A DNA stretch of 62,005 nt from Bacteroidaceae bacterium (GCA_017622815.1 JAGAQH010000031.1:1-62005), one strand, 5' to 3'. Positions 1-8,637 are shown, counted from the stretch's first letter. Program-made: numbers and translations. Notes: generated by a model from the sequence alone, not told the origin.

Positions 1-50
1 ATAGTTGATTTCGAGGAAGTAAAGTAATTAAAGGTTAATATATTACACAG

Positions 51-88
51 ACAAATGGCGGGCGCACTATGTGTTGCTCGCCATTTGT
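51..88. other. hairpin, possible terminator of an upstream gene
   Basis: A 10-bp perfect inverted repeat (ACAAATGGCG at 51-60 and its complement at 79-88) encloses an 18-nt loop. No gene is visible before it, so it may end a transcript entering from outside the window. There is no long T-run on either side. Confidence 0.4.
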
Positions 89-262
89 CATGTTCCTGTT
101 TCCTGTTCTGTCTGCTGATGCAAGGAATTAATCGTGATGAATGCTCTTATTTACGGAAATTATTTGTAAATTTGGTTCATGAACGTAGCCACTTGCCATG
201 TAAAGTGCAGTATAGTTCTATGTCATCTGAATAATAATAACCTACGAATATATATATGCCTT

Positions 263-700
263 ATGAGAAGAACGGCAAAATTGTACAAAGATATTCCGGC
301 CAAGTATCCGCTTTGTCTGCATGCCAACTGTCCTATGGCTGATACCTGCCTGCATCAACTGGCGTTCCGTCGTCATGAAGAATTGGGAAAACACCTCACG
401 CTGATAAACCCTGCACTATGCACCATGCAGGAAGACTGCCCCCATTATGCCAATGCCAGACCAGTAAGATTTGCCAAGGGGTTCACCAACTTCCAGACAC
501 GTATGTTTCCTCAGCAATATTCCAAGTTCATGGACATGCTCGTCTTGCACTTCGGTCGCAACCAGTATTTTATGCGTAGAAGTGGCAAGGTTATCCTATC
601 GCCCGAGGAGCAGGAAATCATTCTCAATGCCTTGAAAGCCAGTGGTATAGACTCTCACTTTGATTTTGGCGAATACATCGAGTCCGTCTACTGGGAATAA
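263..700 (+). CDS. DUF6078 family protein
   Basis: A 145-residue protein that I recognise as the Bacteroidetes DUF6078 family. The typical layout is seen: an N-terminal cysteine-rich part (CLHANC, DTC, then LCTMQEDCPHY), the conserved block ARGF/AKGFTNFQ followed by MFPQQY, and a basic FGRNQYFMRRSGK segment before the acidic C-terminus. The ATG at 263 is chosen because family similarity begins with RTAKLYKDIPAKYPLCLHA; a longer frame back to 179 has no family character. The cysteines could bind a metal, but that is inference. Function is unknown. A hairpin directly follows the stop. Confidence 0.75.
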   Translation: MRRTAKLYKDIPAKYPLCLHANCPMADTCLHQLAFRRHEELGKHLTLINPALCTMQEDCPHYANARPVRFAKGFTNFQTRMFPQQYSKFMDMLVLHFGRNQYFMRRSGKVILSPEEQEIILNALKASGIDSHFDFGEYIESVYWE

Positions 701-702
701 CA

Positions 703-740
703 GCCAGTACCGATTATACAACATAAAATTCGGTACTGGC
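703..740. terminator. hairpin downstream of the DUF6078 gene
   Basis: A perfect 11-bp inverted repeat (GCCAGTACCGA at 703-713, complement at 730-740) begins two bases after the stop codon. It lies between convergent reading frames, so it may act in both directions. A clear U-tract is missing. Confidence 0.5.
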
Positions 741-754
741 CGCCTTTCGCAAAA

Positions 755-964
755 CTAAGTAGTACAGATGTGATAGGCACGATATCCTATGCTAATCACG
801 GCATCGATGTTATAGAATTGCGTCAAATAGTTCTTCTTGTCGGATTCAGTTGCCGAGAAAATCTCGGCAACTGAATCCTTTTCAAGTTCCCCGGAGGCAA
901 AGATATTCTTTAGATGCAGTCCGATGTTATCTGTAGAGCAATCAAACAGCATTTCACCATTCAT
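755..964 (-). pseudogene. RhuM-family virulence protein, internal fragment
   Basis: A 69-residue open stretch carries the RhuM-family signature: LHLKNIFASGELEKDSV, then TQFYNIDAVISIGYR. In intact family members (about 330 residues) this part follows an N-terminal segment and precedes a DNA-binding-like ATKTLKEYI region and a Fic/Doc-like end. Both sides are absent here, so this is a decayed remnant. The codons for DSVAEIFSATES fall inside a perfect 17-bp palindrome. Its presence suggests this gap once held an accessory gene. Confidence 0.65.
842..878. repeat. perfect 17-bp inverted repeat with AAA loop
   Basis: Bases 842-858 pair without mismatch to 862-878, leaving a 3-nt loop. It lies inside the RhuM remnant. 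It would form a strong hairpin on either strand; no U-tract follows. Confidence 0.7.
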
Positions 965-1075
965 GAGGTTTATCCAAACGTTATAAGTTTGTCTCAGGTT
1001 GAAACTTAATTTTGGCCACTCTTGCTATCTATGCATTAAAATTATGCCTAGATTGGCAGTTTTTTTATATAAAAC

Positions 1076-1106
1076 TTGCATAGTATGATAAAAAGAAGCA
1101 TCTTTG
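1076..1106 (+). promoter_or_regulatory. Bacteroidetes-type promoter
   Basis: TTG at 1076-1078, then 20 nt, then CATCTTTG at 1099-1106, close to the TTTG/TAnnTTTG consensus. Transcription would begin near 1112. This excludes the open frame extending to 1076 as the start of the next gene and favours the ATG at 1148 or 1151. Confidence 0.55.
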
Positions 1107-1147
1107 CATCGTCAAAAAATGCCAGTATTGGCAAAAATGTAATATAC

Positions 1148-2404
1148 ATGATGGAGATAAAAAGAGATCGATATCTGAAACAACTGATAGATAGTCGACA
1201 AAACGACTTTATCAAAGTTGTTACTGGAATCCGCAGATGTGGCAAGTCATATCTGCTGAATGTCTTGTTCTATCACTACTTATTGGATAATGGAGTGGCT
1301 GATGACCACATCATCCGCATAGACCTTGAAGACCGCATGAACAAGGAACTGAGAAATCCTGACACTATGCTCCATTATGTTCATGATAGAATCAAGGATA
1401 AAGAGCTGTATTACATCATCATTGATGAGGTGCAATTGATGGATGAGTTTGTTGATGTGTTGAACAGCTTCCGGCATATTGATAATGCTGACACATACGT
1501 GACAGGCAGTAACTCTCACTTCCTATCATCAGACATTCCTACGGAATTTCGTGGTCGAGGAGAGACTATTCATGTTAACCCATTGTCTTTTGCGGAGTTT
1601 TATTCTGCCGTTGGCGGTGACAAGCAGGATGCATGGCGTGAATATTATACCTATGGTGGTCTGCCGCTCATCCAATCTTTTGAGAGCGAAGAAAAAAAGA
1701 TAAATTATCTGAAGGACTTGTTTGAAACTGTATATTTGGCAGACATTATTGAGAGACACAAAATCAAGAATGATAATGAACTCCGTGAGTTGGTGCTTAT
1801 TTTGGCATCATCTATAGGTGCTCCATGCAATCCGACTAAATTGTCGAATACTTTCAAAAGTGTTAAGAATATAAGCATAGGCAGTCAGACAATTTCTAAT
1901 TACCTTACCTATCTGTCTGAGTCGTTCCTGCTGAACAAAGCCATACGCTACGATATAAAAGGCAAGAAATACATCAACACGCTATCCAAATATTATTTCT
2001 CGGACATCGGTTTGAGAAATGCCATCCTTGATATGCGCCAACAGGAAGAGACGCACATCATGGAGAATATCATCTACAACGAACTTATCACACGAGGATA
2101 TAGTGTGGACGTTGGAATGGTGGAGATAAAGAAGCAGGACAAGGATGGTAAGTGGGTGCGCATCCAACTGGAAGTGGACTTTATAGCCAGTCTTGGAAGC
2201 AAGAAATATTACGTGCAGTCGGCATTGTCTATCCCTGACAGGGAAAAGGAGATACAGGAGTCTCGTTCACTGACAAACATCTATGACTCTTTCAAAAAGG
2301 TTATCATTGTGAAAGACCACATCATGCCACGTCGCAATGAAGATGGCATACTGACAATAGGTCTCTTCGATTTCCTTCTAAAAGAGGATAGTTTGGATAT
2401 ATAA
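1148..2404 (+). CDS. AAA-family ATPase with DUF4143 domain
   Basis: A 418-residue protein of the AAA_14/DUF4143 type that is common as single genes in Bacteroidales. Walker A is GIRRCGKS (residues 27-34) and Walker B is IIDE (about 91-94). The TGSNSHFLSSDIPTEFRGRG segment matches the sensor region of the family. The C-terminal third has EVDFIA followed by KKYYVQ, which resembles a PD-(D/E)XK-like nuclease core. The start is set by the promoter just upstream. Its cellular role is not established; such proteins are often accessory genes. Two tiny membrane ORFs follow. Confidence 0.85.
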   Translation: MMEIKRDRYLKQLIDSRQNDFIKVVTGIRRCGKSYLLNVLFYHYLLDNGVADDHIIRIDLEDRMNKELRNPDTMLHYVHDRIKDKELYYIIIDEVQLMDEFVDVLNSFRHIDNADTYVTGSNSHFLSSDIPTEFRGRGETIHVNPLSFAEFYSAVGGDKQDAWREYYTYGGLPLIQSFESEEKKINYLKDLFETVYLADIIERHKIKNDNELRELVLILASSIGAPCNPTKLSNTFKSVKNISIGSQTISNYLTYLSESFLLNKAIRYDIKGKKYINTLSKYYFSDIGLRNAILDMRQQEETHIMENIIYNELITRGYSVDVGMVEIKKQDKDGKWVRIQLEVDFIASLGSKKYYVQSALSIPDREKEIQESRSLTNIYDSFKKVIIVKDHIMPRRNEDGILTIGLFDFLLKEDSLDI

Positions 2405-2437
2405 TAAGAGTAAACATCCAGAAGCTTTACAGATAAG

Positions 2438-2542
2438 ATGAAAAAATTCTTCAGCATATTAGAGAACATTATCGGCTATACACTATTTTTCGCATTCACT
2501 GCATTCGTCATACTTTACTTCTTGCTTCTTGGGAGTAATTGA
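2438..2542 (+). CDS. small single-pass membrane peptide (34 aa), hypothetical
   Basis: ATG at 2438, 33 bases after the ATPase stop, with AGATAAG just before it. The peptide starts with MKKFFSILENIIGY and continues as one hydrophobic stretch (about residues 13-31). Its end overlaps the next small frame, which suggests coupled translation. Length and composition are the only support, and no family is recognised. Confidence 0.4.
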   Translation: MKKFFSILENIIGYTLFFAFTAFVILYFLLLGSN

Positions 2543-2555
2543 AGAAGAAACGAGA

Positions 2556-2711
2556 ATGAAGGTAATGGGGTATATTCCTTACTGCTACCTTGGGGCTGCG
2601 ATTGTAGTTCTCTATAAATTAGTCGCTCTCGTTTTCACCTGTTTCTATCAAATAAAGATTGAAAAGCGGAAAGAATATCTTGATGAGATTCTCGCTGGGC
2701 AAAAAAAATGA
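2556..2711 (+). CDS. small membrane protein (51 aa), hypothetical
   Basis: One hydrophobic segment (YLGAAIVVLYKLVALVFTCF, about residues 8-27) is followed by a charged tail (KIEKRKEYLDEILAGQ). The ATG at 2556 is taken as the start; a TTG at 2529 in frame would overlap the preceding peptide by 14 nt. The pair could be a small two-component membrane unit or a by-product of an A+T-rich spacer. No family is recognised. Confidence 0.4.
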   Translation: MKVMGYIPYCYLGAAIVVLYKLVALVFTCFYQIKIEKRKEYLDEILAGQKK

Positions 2712-2782
2712 AGAGGCTTGCTACCAAGCAAGGAGATATGCTTAAACAATAATTAACTCCATTCATAGAAAATGTAAAGCGT

Positions 2783-3406
2783 ATGTCAGAAGGCGACACA
2801 GATGCAGTCATTAAAGAGATTCAAGACCGTCTGCCCGAAGTGGTTCAGAAGTTGGTGGATCAACGAGTGGCAGAGATTAAGCAAGACATGAACAAGGAGA
2901 ACGAAGAGCGGATCCAAGAAATCAATGTCCTATCGGCTAATGTTTCTGATGTATTGGAAAGACGAGAGCATCTGCTCAACCTTGAAGCAGAAATCAAGCG
3001 ATGCCAGGAAGATGAACGAAAGAAGCAACTGGCTAAAACAGAAGAATACACGATGTTGGCGTTCTCTTTGGCAGGCACATCTGTAGAAGATGTAGAGAAA
3101 GTATGCTACGTTGTAAAACTATTTATTGAGACTGGACAGGTGGATGCTAATAAGGATTTACGCATTCCTTTGAATAAGAAACTACGCAATGCGGAAGTGA
3201 AGCAGTTCGTCTATAATATAATAAGGTATAACGGGAAAGAAAATCTCGATGCCGAGTCATTCCTTCAAACAGCATTTGGAGAATGGTTCAGTGGCAAAAA
3301 AGAAAACATAGCCAAGAACTATTCTGTGCTGCCCAAAGACTCGTTGGTGTCAAAGGAGGGAGTGGAAACGGATTTGGAAAGATTACGAAAACATATGGAC
3401 ATCTAG
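2783..3406 (+). CDS. coiled-coil protein of unknown function
   Basis: A 207-residue soluble protein with no signal peptide or membrane segment. Residues 1-90 are highly charged and heptad-like (EIQDRLPEVVQKLVDQRVAEI, then NLEAEIKRCQEDERKKQ), indicating a long coiled coil. The remainder looks globular and helical (TSVEDVEKVCYVVKLFIETG). No catalytic motif was found and I do not recognise the family. It precedes the SIR2-type protein by 140 bp on the same strand. A functional link to that gene is possible but rests only on position. Confidence 0.65.
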   Translation: MSEGDTDAVIKEIQDRLPEVVQKLVDQRVAEIKQDMNKENEERIQEINVLSANVSDVLERREHLLNLEAEIKRCQEDERKKQLAKTEEYTMLAFSLAGTSVEDVEKVCYVVKLFIETGQVDANKDLRIPLNKKLRNAEVKQFVYNIIRYNGKENLDAESFLQTAFGEWFSGKKENIAKNYSVLPKDSLVSKEGVETDLERLRKHMDI

Positions 3407-3546
3407 CTGTTTTAATATTGGAATAATTTTTCAGTATTGGAAGATGAACGAGTTAAATTTGAATAATTCTCATTAGTGTTCATTTCACGACTCTTGAGAA
3501 CAGAACTAAAGTAAATAGAATTCCGAATTTATAAAAATAATTTGAT

Positions 3547-5970
3547 ATGACAACTCCAGAAATTATTAGCAAGGTTTTCGATGGCACCTGTATGCTATTT
3601 TTAGGTTCGGGGTTTTCTTTTGGTGCAACCAATAGCAACCCTAAAGATTCTCAATTCAAAGGAGCAGGGACTCTAGCGAATATATTGTTAGATGATGCAG
3701 GCTATTCAAGTAAAACAACCGACTTACGTAAAGCATCTTCCGCATATCTAAGAAAAAAAACTCCAGAAGAATTGATTGCATTATTAAAACAGGAATTTCA
3801 TGCCACTTCAATATCTGCATCCCATGATTATATGGGAGGTCATAATTGGTTCCGCATATACACTACCAATTATGACAATATAATGGAACTATCATACAAT
3901 AAGGCTTCAAAAAAACTGATGCCTATAACATTGTCTTCACCTCATAGAAAGAATGAGGATTATCGGCAATGTTGCGTACATCTCAATGGCTATATAGATT
4001 CACTTACACCAGACAAATTAGACAATGAGTTTAAGCTTACGTCTGCAAGTTATTTAACAGCGGATTTCGAAAAGTCTGACTGGTTTGAAATATTTAAGTC
4101 CGATATTGCCGCATGCGATGCATTAATATTCATCGGGTTTTCAATGGAGTATGATTTGGACTTAGCGAGGATAATAGTTTCAAGCGCTATCAAATCAAAA
4201 ACATTATTTGTTGTAAAACCAGATGAAGACGAACTTAATATAAGTAGTTTGTCAGAATTTGGAACCGTTCTAAAGTTGGGACTTGATGGATTTGTACAAA
4301 TGGTAAAGGATGAAGAACAGAGGTATACTCCAGCTGTCACTAAGATTTTTTCTCCAATAAGTTTTCATAAAATGGTTGTTAATAGGGATGCGCCCACATT
4401 AAAAGATGCTGATTTTTACCAGTTGATTTTAAATGGAACTATGGATGAGCATTTGGCTTTTCATTCGTTAATTAACGGTGGTTCATATCCTTATTTGATT
4501 TTTCGGAGTAAACTTCAAGAATGTATAGAGAGTATCAAAAGCGGGGTTCACAGCATTTTGGTTGAATCTGCTCTTGGTAATGGAAAATCTATATTCTTAA
4601 ACGAGCTTCAACTATTGTTAGCCCAAGAAGGGAAAGATGTCTTTGTATTTGATAATTATTCGGCAAGAGCATTATCCGAGATTGCGGAAATATGTGAAAG
4701 ATATCCTAATTCCGTAGTCTTTTTTGATGATTATCACTCTTCACGTGATCAAGTTAAAGCATTGCGTAATTATTCAAAAGATTTATGCGTCATTACATCA
4801 GAACGCAAATCTATTCATGATGTTATGTTTGACGAAATAGAGGATGTCCTGGGCGAAGATTACACAATTATTAAAATTGACAAGTTAACAGATCGCGAAA
4901 TTCTGCAATTAGATGAATTGTTTGATAAATATTCTCTATGGACGGATTTAAGTGCTTCCACAGACAGGGTTGCGTATATAAAGAATATATGTGACAATGA
5001 ATTGTGTCGTGTCATTCTAAGTAGAATAAGCAGCCCTTATCTTACTTCAAAAATTAGAAATACTATTTCTGAAATTGCAAAGAACAATGCTTTTGAAGAT
5101 GCCTTTAAATACTTAATGGTGGCCGAATGTTTTCATATTCGCTTTTCTATTATGGATTTAGCTACTTGGGTTGGTGCAGACTTATTGAACAAACCAAGTT
5201 TCCGACAGAATCTAACTATTAAAGAATTTGTCGACATAGAGAATACTGACATCAAATTTAAATCCTCTATTGTGGCAAGGTATATACTTACAACGCTCTA
5301 TTCTCCGCGAGATGTAATTAATGTACTGATACAGTTGGTTAAGCGCTTAGATGCTATATCTAAATATTCGGCACAAAATAGGAATAGGCTGATTACGTTT
5401 GTCAATTTCACAACTATCCAGTCATGCTTGAATCTTAGAAACAGTGCATGGAAAATGGAGATGTTCCGTTTTTACGAAACCATAAAAGATTGTAATTTTT
5501 GTAAGAAAAATGTCGATTTTTGGCTACAATATGCAATTGCGAGATTGTATAATAGAGAATACCCTATATCAAGGACCTTATTTGATAAATGTTATTCCCT
5601 GGCAAATGCTCTCAATAATTATAGGACATACAAGATTGACAACCATTATTGCCGTTTTCTCTTAGAGAATGAGATAGAGAATGGAACAGTTGGCACATGT
5701 ATGGAAGCGTTTAGACACGCACATGAAATACTTTCGAACACGCGCCCTGGAGATGAGAAAAAGCATTGTCCATACAAGGTAACGGGTTTATATAAAAAAT
5801 TTTATGAAACATTCAAAGGACAACTATCTGAAAAAGACAAGAAAGAATTTAAACAATCTTGTATTGAGATGTTAGAGAAATGTGTGTCCTATATGAATAG
5901 TAATGATTGTACGAATTATAAATTAGTAAAAGAAACAAAATCAAAGTTGGAGCAGATAATAGCTGACTAA
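3547..5970 (+). CDS. SIR2-like / P-loop NTPase protein, probable antiphage defence
   Basis: An 807-residue three-part protein. Residues 1-240 form a SIR2-like NAD-binding domain: FLGSGFS (18-24), TTNYD (106-110) and VHLNG (144-148, with the likely catalytic histidine). Residues 330-480 carry a P-loop NTPase with ALGNGKS (342-348) and an acidic FFDD Walker B (about 391-394). The C-terminal half is helical and repeat-like, without a named domain. A SIR2 effector fused to a STAND-type NTPase and a helical sensor is the plan of NAD-depleting abortive-infection proteins (AVS5-like, DSR2-like). That function is inferred. The gene is A+T-rich, as expected for a transferred defence gene. The start has RBS-poor upstream sequence (AAAATAATTTGAT), as is usual in Bacteroidetes. 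Confidence 0.85.
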   Translation: MTTPEIISKVFDGTCMLFLGSGFSFGATNSNPKDSQFKGAGTLANILLDDAGYSSKTTDLRKASSAYLRKKTPEELIALLKQEFHATSISASHDYMGGHNWFRIYTTNYDNIMELSYNKASKKLMPITLSSPHRKNEDYRQCCVHLNGYIDSLTPDKLDNEFKLTSASYLTADFEKSDWFEIFKSDIAACDALIFIGFSMEYDLDLARIIVSSAIKSKTLFVVKPDEDELNISSLSEFGTVLKLGLDGFVQMVKDEEQRYTPAVTKIFSPISFHKMVVNRDAPTLKDADFYQLILNGTMDEHLAFHSLINGGSYPYLIFRSKLQECIESIKSGVHSILVESALGNGKSIFLNELQLLLAQEGKDVFVFDNYSARALSEIAEICERYPNSVVFFDDYHSSRDQVKALRNYSKDLCVITSERKSIHDVMFDEIEDVLGEDYTIIKIDKLTDREILQLDELFDKYSLWTDLSASTDRVAYIKNICDNELCRVILSRISSPYLTSKIRNTISEIAKNNAFEDAFKYLMVAECFHIRFSIMDLATWVGADLLNKPSFRQNLTIKEFVDIENTDIKFKSSIVARYILTTLYSPRDVINVLIQLVKRLDAISKYSAQNRNRLITFVNFTTIQSCLNLRNSAWKMEMFRFYETIKDCNFCKKNVDFWLQYAIARLYNREYPISRTLFDKCYSLANALNNYRTYKIDNHYCRFLLENEIENGTVGTCMEAFRHAHEILSNTRPGDEKKHCPYKVTGLYKKFYETFKGQLSEKDKKEFKQSCIEMLEKCVSYMNSNDCTNYKLVKETKSKLEQIIAD

Positions 5971-6021
5971 AAAATTATTATAATTAATATCAGTAATATT
6001 GTGTGGGTGAGAAAAAGTTAG

Positions 6022-6272
6022 TACCTTTGCACCAACAAAAGAAAGGAATATATAGAAAAGGACAAGAAAGAATAGGAAGAGCATCACGCGGATGCTTCTC
6101 GATATTTGTTGATTGATAACATTAAGGATGCTTATGGTGTCCCAAATTTGTACCAAGACTTCCATAAATCGCTGATTATCAGTATATGTTAGGTTTGGGG
6201 AGCAAAATAAGCATAGAATAAATACACCGTACAAATACAAATGGCGTGCGTCTCAAAAGGTTGCATGCCATT
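6022..6272 (+). ncRNA. possible small RNA or decayed leader in a gene-free gap
   Basis: The 345-bp gap between the SIR2 and vsr genes holds no convincing ORF. It has TACCTTTG at 6022-6029 (a good -7 element), preceded at 18 nt by TTGTG. Downstream are a stem near 6078-6102 (GAGCATC pairing with GATGCTTCTC) and a second hairpin at about 6242-6272 (AATGGCGTGC with GCATGCCATT). Promoter plus two stems without a gene would fit a small RNA or the leader of a lost gene. I recognise no known RNA family. Confidence 0.3.
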
Positions 6273-6315
6273 ATTGATTCCTTCCGTCATCTCAGGAGCG
6301 TCGCATGAAGACAAT

Positions 6316-6831
6316 TTAGCTGTCGGAACTCTTTGCACCATAGTGTTGTTCTTCCTCGGCAACCTTTTGTAGTTGTTGCTCTTCTGTGGTGTAGGGGCGA
6401 GCATGGTTTTGGAGGAAGATGTGATATAAGGTGTGGGCAAGTGATTCCAGAGTCTGTTGGCGGACTTTTGGTTTCAACTGGCATTCCCATACTGTGATGC
6501 AGTGCCATCCCATGGAGGTGAGTTTGTGGCGTTCTTCTGCATCCCTGGCCCTGTTGCGCTCTACTTTTGCTTGCCAGAAGTTCACGTTGCTTTTGGGGAG
6601 GACGTAATATCTGCAACCTTCATGGCCGTGCCAGAAGCATCCGTTTACGAAGATGACGGTCCTGTACTTGCGTAGGACGAGGTCGGGATGACCGGGCAGA
6701 CGTGGATGATTGAGTCTGTAGCGAAAGCCACGGCTGAACAGGAACTTCCTGACCAGCAACTCTGGTTTGGTGTTCTTGCTCCTTATCGCCGACATGCAGC
6801 GGTGCCGTTGTTCTTTCGTTAGTTTGTCCAT
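6316..6831 (-). CDS. vsr: very short patch repair endonuclease (Vsr)
   Basis: A 171-residue DNA mismatch endonuclease. It has the family opening (TKEQRHRCMSAIRSKNTKPELLVR), the catalytic GHPDLVL aspartate, and the zinc/active-site segment GCFWHGHEGC. Vsr nicks 5' of T:G mismatches that arise by deamination of 5-methylcytosine. Family members usually accompany a cytosine-5 methyltransferase, but none is visible here. The start at 6831 (MDKLTKEQ) is chosen over a longer frame that would overlap the NUDIX gene. It is 17 nt downstream of that gene and probably co-transcribed. The C-terminal tail is low-complexity and charged. Confidence 0.93.
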   Translation of the reverse strand: MDKLTKEQRHRCMSAIRSKNTKPELLVRKFLFSRGFRYRLNHPRLPGHPDLVLRKYRTVIFVNGCFWHGHEGCRYYVLPKSNVNFWQAKVERNRARDAEERHKLTSMGWHCITVWECQLKPKVRQQTLESLAHTLYHIFLQNHARPYTTEEQQLQKVAEEEQHYGAKSSDS

Positions 6832-6848
6832 CGGGGGAGGGGAGGAGG

Positions 6849-7235
6849 TCACATTGTCTTTAGGATATCCAACACTTCTATGTCTGCAGGCAACCATTTC
6901 ACACTGTACAGTTCTTCCTTAGACAGCCATCGGGCTGCTTCGTGCTCATTCAGATGCAGGGAGTCCGTCAACAGGGCACACAGGTAGCAATGCATGGTCA
7001 GGTGAAAATCAGGGTAGTCGTATTCCACGGTACAAAGAAGCCCTTTTATGTCAATGTCTGCAGATAGTTCTTCGTGTATCTCACGCTTCAAGGCTTGCCC
7101 GGCAGTTTCTCCTGGTTCTATCTTGCCACCGGGGAACTCCCACCAACCTTTCCAATCTCCATATCCTCGCTGGGTTGCAAAGATCCGCCCTTCCACATCA
7201 TTTATTATTGCTGCTACAACTTCAATTCTCTTCAT
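6849..7235 (-). CDS. NUDIX hydrolase, MutT-like (deoxy)nucleoside triphosphate pyrophosphohydrolase
   Basis: A 128-residue protein with a complete NUDIX box: GGKIEPGETAGQALKREIHEEL fits GX5EX7REUXEE. The opening RIEVVAAII and the segment GWWEFPGGK are typical of MutT-like enzymes that clear oxidised or non-canonical nucleotides. Together with the adjacent vsr gene it forms a two-gene mutation-avoidance operon. A TATCTTTG promoter element lies about 32 bp upstream on the minus strand. The exact substrate cannot be read from sequence. Confidence 0.9.
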   Translation of the reverse strand: MKRIEVVAAIINDVEGRIFATQRGYGDWKGWWEFPGGKIEPGETAGQALKREIHEELSADIDIKGLLCTVEYDYPDFHLTMHCYLCALLTDSLHLNEHEAARWLSKEELYSVKWLPADIEVLDILKTM

Positions 7236-7796
7236 AAAAAGCGTATGCTGTGTGGTTTTCTACACACAAAGATACGGATAATTTGCGTATATAATGAAAG
7301 AACTCACAATATAACTATGGTTTTTTTAGAACAAACATGGAAATATGCAGTGTGCATTGGCTACTCAATTCTAATAGAATTCCCGTATAAATGTTTCTAC
7401 ATTAACTCCTTCTCACTTCTTGGCATTTTGATGTGTTCTGTCTGCCATTAGAGGTTTGTGCATAAAAAGGCTTCCCATCATAAAGGAATACCGAATTGTG
7501 CTTCTCAGAAAATCAAGACAATGTAATACCGGTTTGGGCTTAATCTGGAATAAGCTTATTGGCTGTGCTTGCTATACTTTTTGGGGTATATATATGATTA
7601 CAAACGGCAAAAAAGCACAGAAAGCGTCCATCATACCGATTAATTTCATACCTTTGTCCTTGCCAATCATATTGATAATTGCGTGTTATGTAATATGGAC
7701 GGGCATGGACATTCAGTGTCCCTGCGTTATGTGTCTACAATGTTCAAAGAGAGTTTGATAAACGAGTCGTTAATAAAGAAGTTCAGTAATAATATA
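7236..7796. other. 561-bp intergenic region between divergent genes
   Basis: Only short frames without family character are present; one of 100 codons at 7456-7758 has no good start. TACCTTTG at 7649-7656 could serve the lipoprotein gene downstream but lacks a matching upstream element. No repeat was seen. Confidence 0.4.
7267..7274 (-). promoter_or_regulatory. -7 element for the NUDIX-vsr operon
   Basis: TATCTTTG on the minus strand, 32 bp upstream of the NUDIX start codon. No clear TTTG lies 19-21 nt further upstream, so the promoter is half-supported. Confidence 0.45.
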
Positions 7797-8603
7797 ATGA
7801 AGTTTTCAGTCAACAGCGATGTTTTAGGCATAGTATTGGCCTTTGTATTGTGTGCATGCAGTTGCAATGGAAATCGGGGTGGTTCTGGTTCGACAGAAGG
7901 TGAGGGGGCTGTCGTGCAAAATGATGAGGAACTCCCCGGAAAGGCAGATCTTCCTTCAATTGAAGGGGACTCTGTCATGTGGTGTGAGAAATATGATTAT
8001 GGCAACAAGATTGATAGCATATATGCAGTAGTGAATGAAACATACGCTCAAAAGACGGATTCGGATTACGCGGCGGTAAGACGTATAATAGATTCTATGC
8101 TGATTGCTGAGATATACCCCAAGCCCGAGGTCGTTTTAAAGTGTGACGACAACCGTGAATTGGAGTTAGCGCAACGTGTTGCCTCAATATATTCTGATGT
8201 TCTGGAAACCTACAACTATTCCTATTCTTCAGACAGAGACTTTATAGCCTTATATTGTACGGAAGCTTTTTGTGATTTTATTAGATATGCCACTGAAAAC
8301 GAAGTTCCTCCTGCAATTTGTCCATTTACAGAAAGCCAAGAGCATCGCATCATGCATCTTCATCAAGTCGAAGTAGCTCAATTACATGGCGGTCAGGCTC
8401 AGATCCTGGTTACTATAGGGTCTTTGGATAGAGAAGGAATCGGAATGTTGAGGATAAGCTTGCAGATGCGCAAAGAGCGCAATGGTTGGTATATAAATGA
8501 TTTTCATTGTTATGTTTCATTTGTTGCCAGTCTTATTAGGGAGATGGAATCTGTAGGCGTTGAAGTACCGGCAAAGTATGTAAAGCTCATATCCGACAAA
8601 TGA
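7797..8603 (+). CDS. lipoprotein of unknown function
   Basis: A 268-residue protein. The ATG at 7797 opens a lipoprotein signal peptide: a hydrophobic core ending in AFVLCAC, with the cysteine of LCAC (residue 21) as the likely lipidation site, followed by a Gly/Ser-rich, acidic linker. The longer frame back to 7683 is rejected because it would bury the signal. The mature part is acidic and has no motif I recognise; it might be a DUF3828-like fold (EAFCDFIRYATEN, then a beta-rich second half), but that is weak. It would sit on the inner face of the outer membrane or on the surface. Confidence 0.7.
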   Translation: MKFSVNSDVLGIVLAFVLCACSCNGNRGGSGSTEGEGAVVQNDEELPGKADLPSIEGDSVMWCEKYDYGNKIDSIYAVVNETYAQKTDSDYAAVRRIIDSMLIAEIYPKPEVVLKCDDNRELELAQRVASIYSDVLETYNYSYSSDRDFIALYCTEAFCDFIRYATENEVPPAICPFTESQEHRIMHLHQVEVAQLHGGQAQILVTIGSLDREGIGMLRISLQMRKERNGWYINDFHCYVSFVASLIREMESVGVEVPAKYVKLISDK

Positions 8604-8637
8604 TGGATATCTGTGTGGCTGTCCTTGTATAGAAACA

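Noticed and set aside
7456-7758. 100-codon frame upstream of the lipoprotein gene
   Set aside because: Non-ATG start, no family, and it overlaps the probable promoter region of the lipoprotein gene. Kept only as part of the intergenic description.
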